A stretch of 8,312 bases of DNA from Planococcaceae bacterium UBA3378 (GTDB lineage: Bacteria > Bacillota > Bacilli > Bacillales_A > Planococcaceae), in assembly GCA_002359075.1 (NCBI GenBank), contig DEQA01000313.1:1-8312 (forward strand), read 5' to 3'. Both the position numbers and the translations under genes were made by a program. Below the pieces are notes generated by a model. That model did no database searches, was not told the origin of the DNA, and saw only the letters and a program-made list of their open reading frames with translations. How positions within the stretch are numbered: the first letter of the stretch is position 1; each line of letters starts with the position of its first letter. This document shows, one piece after another, positions 1-5,946 of this stretch.

Positions 1-1676
1 TCTTCCGGAGTTGTTGGACGCTTTGCGCTGAGTTCCTTTAATGTCTTATCTGAAAAGACAACATATGGAGGAACTCCCTCTTTTGTAGAAATCTCTTTTC
101 GGATATTCCGCAAATGCTCAAACAGCGGATCTTCATCCGATATGGCCTTTACTACAGGGGCACTGCGGCGCAGCACTTTATGTTTGCCCATCAGGACTTC
201 TTTTCCGTGTTCTGTCATGAATATGGTTGGGAATTGTCCGTTACTGACTGCGAGCAGTTTCTCCGCAATGCAAAATTCTATAAAATGGGCGATCTCTTTT
301 GCGCTCATTTCCTTCAAAATCCCGTAGGTAGGAAGTTTATTGAAGCCAAATTCCTGCACTTTTTTATTGTTCGATCCGGCGAGCACCTGGCTAATAAGCA
401 CCTTACCGAACTTCTGCCCCATCCTGACAACACAGGATAATACTTTCTGGGCCTCTACCGTCATATCGACTTGGGGCCGATCATCGATACAGCGGTTGCA
501 CTTGCCGCATAGCTCTATCGTTTCTTCGCCAAAATAGTGTGTAATATAATTTTGCAGGCAATCTTCCGTATGGCAGTAGTCTATCATTTCCTGCAGTTTT
601 GTCAGCTCTAATGGAATCCGTGAGCGGTCCTGTGCCTGGTCTATTAAAAACCGCTGTGTTTGCTCATCACTTGAAGAATACAGCAAGATACAGTCACTCG
701 GCAGCCCGTCACGACCGGCCCGGCCAGCCTCCTGATAATAGCTCTCCATATTCCGCGGCATCTGATAATGAATAACATAGCGGACATTCGTCTTGTTGAT
801 GCCCATTCCAAAAGCGTTCGTTGCGACCATCACGACCAGTTCATCTTCCAGGAAATTTTGCTGCATCTGTGTTCTCTCTTCATCCCCAAGTCCGCCGTGG
901 TACTTTCCAACCTTTATGCCCTTTTTTTGCAGTAATGTGTATATATGCTCTACTGCTTTACGCGTCGCACAATAAATAATGCCGGCATCCTGCTTATTAT
1001 TTCCTACGAAATTCATAATATATTGATCACGATTTTCTCCGCGCAGTACGGAAAAAGTTAAATTCGGCCGGCTAAAACCGGTGATGAATGTATGCTCCTC
1101 TGAAATATCCAGCAAACTGCATATATCTTGTCTCACATGAGGCGTAGCAGTTGCCGTCAGCGCCACAATAGTTGGTGAGACTGTCCAGAGATCCTTGATT
1201 CGATTGACAATGCGGTAGCTTGGCCGAAAATCGTGGCCCCATTGGGAAATACAGTGCGCTTCATCAATAGCAATAAGCGGCACCTGCAGATGGGCAAGTG
1301 TCATGCAGAACGTCTCATTCTCCAGTCGCTCCGGTGCAATATACAGCAATTTCAGTTCACCCATTCTTGCCTTGTATAATACAGCTTCCGCTTCCTCATA
1401 GCTCAGGGAACTATTAATATAAGCAGCTTGAATCCCGCTTGCCTGAAGCATATCGACCTGATCTTTCATAAGCGAAATAAGCGGTGAAATAACAAGCGTC
1501 GTTCCGGGCAATGTAAGAGCCGGCACTTGATAGCACAGGGATTTCCCTCCCCCGGTTGGCATAATAACAAGTGTGTCATGTCCCTCCAGCACAGAAGCAA
1601 TTGCCTGCTGCTGTCCCTCACGAAACGACGGGTAACCAAAATATTGCTGTAATAACTCCGTTGCCTTTTGTAACAA
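1..1676 (-). CDS. recQ: ATP-dependent DNA helicase RecQ, 3' end missing at window edge
   Basis: Superfamily 2 3'-5' DNA helicase acting in recombination and replication-fork repair. 558 codons are visible with no stop. Walker A TGGGKS has its lysine at residue 45, the DEAH box is at 138-141 followed by the RecQ-specific aromatic-rich loop (CISQWGHDFRP), and motif VI QEAGRAGRDG starts at about 315. Four zinc-binding cysteines of the RecQ-Ct domain lie at 373, 390, 393 and 396. A winged-helix region follows, and an HRDC domain begins near 515 and is cut by the window edge. HRDC presence and length favour RecQ over the shorter RecS paralogue. Start: TTG at 1676, placed 6 nt after AAGGAGGG (1683-1690); an alternative TTG at 1681 opens a wrong frame. 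The gene follows the lipoprotein gene by 37 nt with no terminator between, so co-transcription is likely. Confidence 0.97.
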   Translation of the reverse strand, partial: MLQKATELLQQYFGYPSFREGQQQAIASVLEGHDTLVIMPTGGGKSLCYQVPALTLPGTTLVISPLISLMKDQVDMLQASGIQAAYINSSLSYEEAEAVLYKARMGELKLLYIAPERLENETFCMTLAHLQVPLIAIDEAHCISQWGHDFRPSYRIVNRIKDLWTVSPTIVALTATATPHVRQDICSLLDISEEHTFITGFSRPNLTFSVLRGENRDQYIMNFVGNNKQDAGIIYCATRKAVEHIYTLLQKKGIKVGKYHGGLGDEERTQMQQNFLEDELVVMVATNAFGMGINKTNVRYVIHYQMPRNMESYYQEAGRAGRDGLPSDCILLYSSSDEQTQRFLIDQAQDRSRIPLELTKLQEMIDYCHTEDCLQNYITHYFGEETIELCGKCNRCIDDRPQVDMTVEAQKVLSCVVRMGQKFGKVLISQVLAGSNNKKVQEFGFNKLPTYGILKEMSAKEIAHFIEFCIAEKLLAVSNGQFPTIFMTEHGKEVLMGKHKVLRRSAPVVKAISDEDPLFEHLRNIRKEISTKEGVPPYVVFSDKTLKELSAKRPTTPE

Positions 1677-1713
1677 GCCAATCCCTCCTTCTGTCAATAT
1701 CACTACAGTAAAA

Positions 1714-2508
1714 TTATTTATTTATCGAAATAGATGTTATATAAAAGCTGCCCTTTACTTGATTTACTTTATAGGTAATGGTGGATGAAGCGGTTTCACC
1801 TTTTACAAACCATTCAAAACCTGATTGTCCGACTTCTGTTACTTTCAAATCTTCTATTAAAAGCCGCGCCTCCTCTTTTTGCAGCGCATTCTTTAATAAG
1901 TCCGATAAAATATACGTATCCATGAAAGAAAAGTCCCCGCTTTTTACATACTGATTATACGCTGTATTAAATGTATAGATAAAATGTTCAATGGCATCCG
2001 GATTATAAGTAAATGTCGGTTTATCGTATTCCTCTATTACATTTACATCGTATTTTTCCGGCACATTCACATCTTTAAATGCTTCATGCAGCTTATACCT
2101 ATCTGTGGAAGTCAGCTTTTCCGATTGCAGCATGTCCTCAAGAAACTGCTGATTCTCCTGCTCAACAGCTGCCGTTTTTGCACTATTGCGCATATGTACA
2201 ATCGCAATATTTTTTTCTATATTAAACGCCTGCAGCTCGCCCTCTACTTGCTGTCCCGCGCTTGTTTCGATCAGTACTTTCGGATGGTCCCGGAAAATAG
2301 AGGCCTCCGTAACAATCCATTTGTCTCGGTCTTCCACTGAAAACACGACACCATCCGTACTGCCTGCGACACTATAGATTTTAACATGGGCTTCCATTGT
2401 TTCCTGTTCTATAGGCTTGCTTTCAGGAATTACTTGACTCACTGATTCAAAGCCACCCTCCGAACAGCCGGTGAGCAGCAATAAACATAAAATGATTAAT
2501 CGTTTCAT
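1714..2508 (-). CDS. Lipoprotein with degenerate HtrA-like protease fold and NTF2-like C-terminal domain
   Basis: 264 residues. A short basic start, a run of leucines and the lipobox L12-T-G-C15 indicate a membrane-anchored lipoprotein facing outside. Residues about 40-106 follow the pattern of the first barrel of trypsin-like HtrA proteases (GVVFSVEDRDKWIVTEASIF, then an acidic strand and NIAIVHM). The position of the catalytic His in IVTNAHV is Ser70, that of the catalytic Asp in DLAVL is Asn100, and no GNSGG nucleophile motif follows, so it should be inactive as a protease. Residues about 170-264 resemble an NTF2-like/TcaA-type C-terminal domain; this part is by pattern only. The ATG at 2508 is chosen because GGAGG (2514-2518) sits 5 nt upstream; an in-frame TTG at 2520 overlaps that site. 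The gene lies directly upstream of recQ. Ligand and role unknown. Confidence 0.85.
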   Translation of the reverse strand: MKRLIILCLLLLTGCSEGGFESVSQVIPESKPIEQETMEAHVKIYSVAGSTDGVVFSVEDRDKWIVTEASIFRDHPKVLIETSAGQQVEGELQAFNIEKNIAIVHMRNSAKTAAVEQENQQFLEDMLQSEKLTSTDRYKLHEAFKDVNVPEKYDVNVIEEYDKPTFTYNPDAIEHFIYTFNTAYNQYVKSGDFSFMDTYILSDLLKNALQKEEARLLIEDLKVTEVGQSGFEWFVKGETASSTITYKVNQVKGSFYITSISINK

Positions 2509-2539
2509 TTTTTCCTCCAACCAGGCTCAGGCTTCCTCG

Positions 2540-2569
2540 AAAAAAAGCAGCCCGGTTTCCCGGACTGCC
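2540..2569 (-). terminator. Intrinsic terminator of the MFS gene
   Basis: On the minus strand a 9-bp stem (one G-T pair) closes a GAAA tetraloop and is followed by seven T. It starts only a few bases after the transporter stop codon at 2575. It also lies 32 nt before the lipoprotein start, leaving no clean room for a separate promoter. Confidence 0.9.
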
Positions 2570-2574
2570 TTCTA

Positions 2575-3753
2575 TTATACATCACGTTTATTGACCTGGA
2601 CCATATATACAGCGAGAAACATCAGTAAAAACAACGAAATGAAAATCCACTTTGTCACTTCGTGTGTTCCCGTGCCATCATAAACAGCACCGATCAGCAG
2701 CGGTACGATGGCACTCATCATAAAGCCGCCGGACAGTACCATTGAACTCCACGTTCTAGCCTCTTCGTTATTTCTTGCTTCATCAAGCGGAAGCAACAAT
2801 CCGATTGGAAATAGACCTGATAATGATATACCAAATAAAACCGCCCCCGTCCACATTGCCCAGTCTGCATCAATAAGCATGACGACACTGCCGGCTATAC
2901 CGATAACAAGCAGACCATAAAGCCAGTTAATGCGATTTGGAAATCGATTAACTAAAACGGGGATGATGAGATTCCCGATAATTTGCAAGATGGACATCGT
3001 TGTCAGGACGGAAGCTGCAGTGACAAGAGAGAACCCCTGCTCCTGTGCAACTGGTGAAAGCCATGTCGTTAAGCTGAAAAATGTAGAAGTCTGCAGGCCG
3101 AAAAACAGCAGAATCATCCAGGCCCGCTTTGTCTTCCATGGATTACGCGCTTCCAACGTCTCCATCTGTCCTACTGCAGGCTTTTTCTGCTGCCCAGCCG
3201 ATAATGTCCATAAAATGAAAGCCGGTACCGCAAGAAATCCCCATAGCCCAAGAGCAATCTGCCAGGAACTAAAACGCTCGAAGAAAATACCGGTAAAGCC
3301 CGCACTTAATGAGGCACCTGCCCCCATGGCCAAAGAGTATACACCGATAACAGGCTCAATTCTGCCCGCAAAGTGCTCTTTAATGAACGCATTGATCATT
3401 GGGCTGATAATAGCGATCGCAAAACCGGCTATAAAGCTTGTTACAATAAGAGCCGTATAGCTTCCAAAATACATTCTTGCAGCAGTTGAAATACCAATCG
3501 CAAGAATTAACAGATTGATAGCCCATTTATAGCCGAATTTTCCCAGTACGGGCACAGCAAGCGGCGCAAACAGCCCCATGCAAAATACCGGTATAGAAGT
3601 AAGGAGGCTTACCTGTGTATTGGTGATGTTCAAATCATGAGTAATTGTGTTTAGAAGCGGTCCAATACTTGTGATGGATGGCCGCAAGTTTAGTGATACA
3701 AAGAAGATGGCCGCAATTACTGCTGCGGCTTGCCAATGTTTTACTTGTTGCAT
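2575..3753 (-). CDS. CynX/NimT-family MFS transporter (YycB-like)
   Basis: 392 residues, the usual length of a 12-helix major facilitator. The first helix ends in NLRPSITSIGPLL, a close match to the NLRPxITSxGPLL signature of the cyanate/2-nitroimidazole (CynX/NimT) branch. A glycine- and alanine-rich helix 5 (VYSLAMGAGASLSAG) and a hydrophilic central loop near residue 200 fit the 6+6 layout. Substrate cannot be read from sequence; CynX moves cyanate, NimT exports nitroimidazoles, and many Bacillus members are uncharacterised efflux pumps. Start ATG at 3753 has GAGG (3760-3763) 6 nt upstream; a GTG at 3798 would add 15 residues but lacks a ribosome binding site. A terminator follows, so it appears monocistronic. 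No regulator gene is adjacent. Confidence 0.92.
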   Translation of the reverse strand: MQQVKHWQAAAVIAAIFFVSLNLRPSITSIGPLLNTITHDLNITNTQVSLLTSIPVFCMGLFAPLAVPVLGKFGYKWAINLLILAIGISTAARMYFGSYTALIVTSFIAGFAIAIISPMINAFIKEHFAGRIEPVIGVYSLAMGAGASLSAGFTGIFFERFSSWQIALGLWGFLAVPAFILWTLSAGQQKKPAVGQMETLEARNPWKTKRAWMILLFFGLQTSTFFSLTTWLSPVAQEQGFSLVTAASVLTTMSILQIIGNLIIPVLVNRFPNRINWLYGLLVIGIAGSVVMLIDADWAMWTGAVLFGISLSGLFPIGLLLPLDEARNNEEARTWSSMVLSGGFMMSAIVPLLIGAVYDGTGTHEVTKWIFISLFLLMFLAVYMVQVNKRDV

Positions 3754-3905
3754 ATTAAACCTCAATTCACATAATACTTTTCTAAGAAAGTAAAACACAT
3801 TTTTAGAAAAACGACAACTTAATTACTCGCCAGTTATATAATATTTTTTTAGTGAGTAGCCATAGACTGGAAAGTAATATTTCTAGTAAAAATATGCTTA
3901 GCACT

Positions 3906-3931
3906 AAAAAACCACAATCTAAAGATTGTGG
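3906..3931 (-). terminator. Intrinsic terminator of the 58-residue protein gene
   Basis: Perfect 8-bp stem CCACAATC/GATTGTGG with a 4-nt loop, followed on the minus strand by six T. It lies about 25 nt after the stop codon of the small gene at 3955 and separates it from the transporter gene. Confidence 0.9.
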
Positions 3932-3954
3932 CAGTCTTCCAAATATCATTCTTC

Positions 3955-4131
3955 TTATTTTTGTTTAGTAGTGGATGTGGAATCCCCATTATTTTGCTGT
4001 TTTGCTTCAGGTGAGTTCATTTTTTGTTCTTTCGTCATATCTTTTTCGTCACGCACATCTAAATCATCAGGATTTAGATTAGACGAATATTGTTCATCCA
4101 TTTCATTTTTATCTCGCTTTTCTTCTGCCAA
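3955..4131 (-). CDS. Small hydrophilic, probably disordered protein of unknown function
   Basis: 58 residues with no hydrophobic segment and no cysteine. It is dominated by E, D, K, Q, N and S, with a central acidic stretch (NLNPDDLDVRDEKD) and a polar Q/N/S/T tail ending in K. This composition suggests an intrinsically disordered cytosolic protein; I do not recognise a family. The TTG start at 4131 is preceded by a near-perfect GGAGGTGAT site (4136-4144) at good spacing, which is the strongest evidence that the frame is translated; an upstream in-frame ATG at 4146 overlaps that site. It has a dedicated terminator and so is a single-gene unit. Upstream on the minus strand GTTTAA followed 13 nt later by GGAAAA weakly recalls a SigB promoter, but the -10 match is poor. 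Confidence 0.75.
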   Translation of the reverse strand: MAEEKRDKNEMDEQYSSNLNPDDLDVRDEKDMTKEQKMNSPEAKQQNNGDSTSTTKQK

Positions 4132-4144
4132 AATAATCACCTCC

Positions 4145-4550
4145 ATATAAACTACCTTTTCCGTTTTGCCGTAATTTAAACTTATTTGCTATCCCGCAGA
4201 CTGTTTCTTTACGTCTTTGCCTGACTTACTGTTAGGCTGGAATGGCAGACAAAAATAGAATGGTTAGGACCTACTGCCAATGCCCCTGCCTTTTTGTTGC
4301 TGATTGTATTCTTCATTATGTATGATAAGTCAAAAAATTGCGTCTCACCTTAATAAAAATGCGCGATTGATCCATTCTATATCCATAAAGCGCCTTCCCC
4401 TTTTCCTCCTATACAAGTGGGTAAGCTCTTTATTAAGCCAGGACCCTATAGACCAAAATACAGGTCTATAGGGGAAGAAGTAGTAATGTTACTAAGGTAA
4501 TGGTTTCAACAGAGAAAGCATTAAAAGCTGCTGCTTACAGAGGATTTCAT
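4145..4550. other. Gene-poor intergenic stretch with one perfect hairpin
   Basis: About 400 bases with no gene I can support. It holds the 11-bp hairpin at 4444-4473, and a plus-strand open stretch at 4237-4353 (38 codons) whose translation looks like a short membrane segment (FLLLIVFFIMYDK) but has no ATG, GTG or TTG start and no ribosome binding site. On the minus strand an AGGAGG near 4410 is followed only by a 13-codon frame. No tRNA or riboswitch is recognised. Confidence 0.5.
4444..4473. repeat. Perfect 11-bp inverted repeat with 8-nt loop
   Basis: CCCTATAGACC and GGTCTATAGGG pair exactly around an 8-nt spacer. Neither strand has a T-run after it, so it is not a standard intrinsic terminator, although it lies about 80 nt downstream of the 74-residue gene. 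It could be an mRNA 3' end stabiliser, an operator or a remnant of a mobile element end. Confidence 0.75.
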
Positions 4551-4775
4551 TTACTTTGATGATTGATTTATTTGCTGATTATGCTGTGGTATTGGCTGTG
4601 ATGACCCGTCCATCTGCTGGAATGGCTGAGACATTTGCTGCATCATTTGCTGTGCGTTCTCCATATTCAGTTTATTTGAAATATCTTTTGTGAACTGTTG
4701 AATCGATCCGTTCTTCAGCCCTTTTGTTACTCCCCAAATAGCTGCCCCGATTACGCCTAATGCAAGAAATTTCAT
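4551..4775 (-). CDS. Small membrane-anchored protein with Gln/Met-rich tail (DUF3918/YrzQ-like at best)
   Basis: 74 residues. The N-terminus FLALGVIGAAIWGVTKG is a short glycine/alanine-rich hydrophobic helix; the rest is polar with repeated QQM/QPFQQM units and a Gln/Asn/Ser tail. This layout (helix of the type LLALGxGAAAY followed by a basic or polar tail) recalls the small YrzQ/DUF3918 proteins of Bacillus, but I rate that assignment only as possible. Start ATG at 4775 follows GGAAGGAG at about 10 nt. A weak inverted repeat (CCTGT/ACAGG, 4800-4817) lies just upstream of the ribosome binding site. No clear terminator follows; the nearest structure is the hairpin at 4444-4473. Function unknown. 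Confidence 0.75.
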   Translation of the reverse strand: MKFLALGVIGAAIWGVTKGLKNGSIQQFTKDISNKLNMENAQQMMQQMSQPFQQMDGSSQPIPQHNQQINQSSK

Positions 4776-4952
4776 TACGTCAAAACTCCTTCCGTTAATC
4801 CTGTATTGTAAAACAGGTTTAGTATTAGGCGTCCAGTTGAATCTATACTAAGTTTTATGTCCTGTTAATACTTCGTTTTCTCGAATGAAGGTATAGGGAC
4901 TCAACTTTGTTTAACTAATTGTTCCATTGAAATTATTCAATACTTTATAACT

Positions 4953-4993
4953 AAAAAAAGACCCGCTCGACGAAATTAGCTTTTTGGGTCTTT
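4953..4993 (-). terminator. Intrinsic terminator of the 38-residue microprotein gene
   Basis: Outer stem AAAGACCC/GGGTCTTT, 21-nt loop containing an additional short AGC-rich pairing, then a T-run on the minus strand. It begins 5 nt after the stop codon at 4999, supporting that small frame as a real transcription unit. Confidence 0.85.
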
Positions 4994-4998
4994 GTCAA

Positions 4999-5115
4999 TT
5001 ATTGATCCTTATTACTTTTATAAATGCTGATTCGGTTGTTAACAGTGACGTTTATATTCATAATTGTCGGTATGACACATGCTAATACTAAAAGGAAAGT
5101 TGTGAGTTTTTTCAT
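4999..5115 (-). CDS. 38-residue exported microprotein with lipobox-like signal
   Basis: Too short for most gene callers. The start ATG at 5115 has AAGGAG 7 nt upstream. The peptide begins MKKLTTFLLVLAC, a classical short signal sequence ending in a lipobox-like V-L-A-C (Cys13), followed by VIPTIMN and a polar tail of about 18 residues ending NKDQ. Either a tiny lipoprotein with a 26-residue mature part or a single-pass membrane peptide is possible. An intrinsic terminator follows at once, so the gene stands alone between the 74-residue gene and the divergent ABC-F gene. No family recognised; small secreted signalling peptides and lipoprotein-derived pheromones have this shape, but nothing here proves that role. 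Confidence 0.7.
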   Translation of the reverse strand: MKKLTTFLLVLACVIPTIMNINVTVNNRISIYKSNKDQ

Positions 5116-5363
5116 TATTTGCTCCTTATCTAAAAAAAGTTTTATTTCCCCCAACATAACTTCTTCATAAACAAATAATTATCCTTTTAAAATACATAAT
5201 TTTGTAAAACGATAAAAAACGCCCACTAGTTCTATCTTCAAGAGCTGAGAAAGAAAGCCTCCTTTATGATTCAAAATTTTAAATTGGGCATAAAAATTAT
5301 AAATCTAACTGTCTAAATACATTTAAAACAGCACTGCTGCTTCATTTCGCTCCCTTGCCATGC
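5116..5363. other. Divergent intergenic region before the ABC-F promoter
   Basis: AT-rich DNA between two outward-facing genes, where a promoter for the minus-strand microprotein must lie; no convincing -35/-10 pair is seen for it (a GATAAT on the minus strand has a TTTACA 19 nt upstream, too far for a typical SigA promoter). An AAGGAGG on the minus strand at 5259-5265 is not followed by a start codon at usable distance. No RNA gene recognised. Confidence 0.4.
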
Positions 5364-5369
5364 TATAAT
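5364..5369 (+). promoter_or_regulatory. SigA-type promoter (-10 TATAAT, extended TGC) of the ABC-F gene
   Basis: Perfect TATAAT preceded by TGC, giving an extended -10. The hexamer 17 nt upstream (TTCATT) is a poor -35, as is common for extended -10 promoters. It places the transcript start near 5376, about 60 nt before the start codon. Confidence 0.7.
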
Positions 5370-5435
5370 GGAAAGTATTGTGGAATAAACAGAAAACGTT
5401 TAAAGCAATTAGTAGATAAACAAGGAGGAACTACC

Positions 5436-5519
5436 ATGATTCAAGTTAGTGGTGTAGGTCTTCGCTATGGCGACCGTAAATTATTTGAAGATGTAAACAT
5501 CAAATTTAACAATGTCTAG
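5436..5519 (+). pseudogene. ABC-F family ATPase (YkpA/YbiT type), 5' fragment cut by element insertion
   Basis: Strong AGGAGG ribosome binding site 7 nt before ATG. The first 24 residues (MIQVSGVGLRYGDRKLFEDV, then NIKF) are the characteristic start of YkpA/YbiT-type ABC-F proteins, soluble two-ATPase proteins that act on the ribosome. In that family IKF is normally followed by TPGNCYGLIGANGAGKS, that is, the first Walker A motif. Here the frame instead reads N-N-V and stops, so homology ends at about 5507 and more than 500 residues are missing. Promoter and ribosome binding site are intact, which points to a recent interruption rather than decay. The rest of the gene should lie beyond the far end of the inserted element. 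The family assignment is from memory of conserved sequence. Confidence 0.85.
5500..5515. other. Putative attachment-site junction (host/prophage boundary)
   Basis: Host-like ABC-F coding sequence ends at about 5507 and non-homologous AT-rich DNA begins, followed by lysis genes and a recombinase. The exact crossover core cannot be defined from one end; the shared core would be a short sequence ending near the IKF codons (5499-5507). Confidence 0.55.
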
Positions 5520-5599
5520 TTTATCAATAAAAAGAATTGCAAAATGTTGATATATAGAGGTTTAGTTATGTATTAAAATCGTTATAGGGAGAAGAAAAA

Positions 5600-5722
5600 A
5601 TGCGAACAAAATTCTACTACCTTCTTAATACAAAACTATACACTAATCCCCTACTTATCAGCAAGCTTTTAACCAAAAAAAAGAAGGCTTCGACACCTTC
5701 TCCAGTTTATTCATCTATTTAA
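5600..5722 (+). CDS. Doubtful 40-residue ORF just inside the element
   Basis: The frame MRTKFYYLLNTKLYT... has GGGAGAAG about 8 nt upstream and a weak promoter-like pair (TTGATA at 5547-5552, TATTAA at 5571-5576, 18-nt spacing). Against it: residues 26-35 are encoded by the A-run and hairpin of a minus-strand terminator, the composition is unremarkable, and there is no recognisable domain. It may be an accident of the junction sequence. I list it only because the ribosome binding site is reasonable. Confidence 0.22.
   Translation: MRTKFYYLLNTKLYTNPLLISKLLTKKKKASTPSPVYSSI
5675..5701 (-). terminator. Intrinsic terminator with no gene upstream
   Basis: On the minus strand AGAAGG, an 8-nt loop, CCTTCT and seven further T. 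The nearest minus-strand gene (endolysin) already has its own terminator 450 nt upstream, so this one marks the end of some other transcript from the 5702-6152 interval. Confidence 0.8.
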
Positions 5723-5756
5723 TTTCTGAATCTCGTAAGATTAGTCCGAATCATCC

Positions 5757-5815
5757 CAACTACCCAAGTTCGGTAGTTGACTTTCTACATCAAGTTACCC
5801 AAGTTTGGTAAGTTG
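5757..5815. repeat. Two related imperfect palindromes, 35 bp centre to centre
   Basis: Copy 1 (5757-5779) has perfect 8-bp arms CAACTACC/GGTAGTTG around CAAGTTC. Copy 2 (5791-5815) has 9-bp arms CAAGTTACC/GGTAAGTTG with one mismatch around CAAGTTT. They share the core ACCCAAGTTYGGTA. A looser relative (TACCCAAAATTGGGG) lies at 5853-5866. The look is that of operator or arm-type binding sites. Confidence 0.8.
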
Positions 5816-5894
5816 CTTTTTGTCTCATGCATATAATACATGCTTTAGGTCTACCCAAAATTGGGGACAACTTTACACTCGTAAGAGAAATTCG

Positions 5895-5946
5895 CAAGAC
5901 CCTACATTGGTCATAGGAGATTTACCCAAGACCCTTCATTGGTCAT
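5895..5946 (+). repeat. Duplicated 20-mer, period 32 bp
   Basis: CAAGACCCTACATTGGTCAT at 5895-5914 recurs at 5927-5946 with a single change (A to T). Each copy contains GACC/GGTC arms around a 7-nt centre, so each is also a small hairpin. Confidence 0.85.

Noticed and set aside
1466..1681. 71-codon minus-strand frame from the TTG at 1681
   Set aside because: It overlaps the conserved N-terminus of RecQ in another frame; the adjacent TTG at 1676 gives the clear helicase sequence.
2930..3460. 176-codon plus-strand frame
   Set aside because: Shadow of the MFS transporter on the opposite strand; basic, low-complexity translation without a ribosome binding site.
3754..3905. Riboswitch or T-box leader before the MFS gene
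   Set aside because: Only short, weak inverted repeats and no recognisable conserved aptamer or T-box motif; a TATTAT box at 3771-3776 would be too close to the ribosome binding site to be convincing.
3926..4150. 74-codon plus-strand frame opposite the 58-residue gene
   Set aside because: Ser/Phe-rich mirror of an acidic/lysine-rich gene that has its own strong ribosome binding site and terminator.
4203..4310. 35-codon minus-strand frame starting near 4308
   Set aside because: No ribosome binding site and no conserved pattern; overlaps an equally doubtful plus-strand frame.
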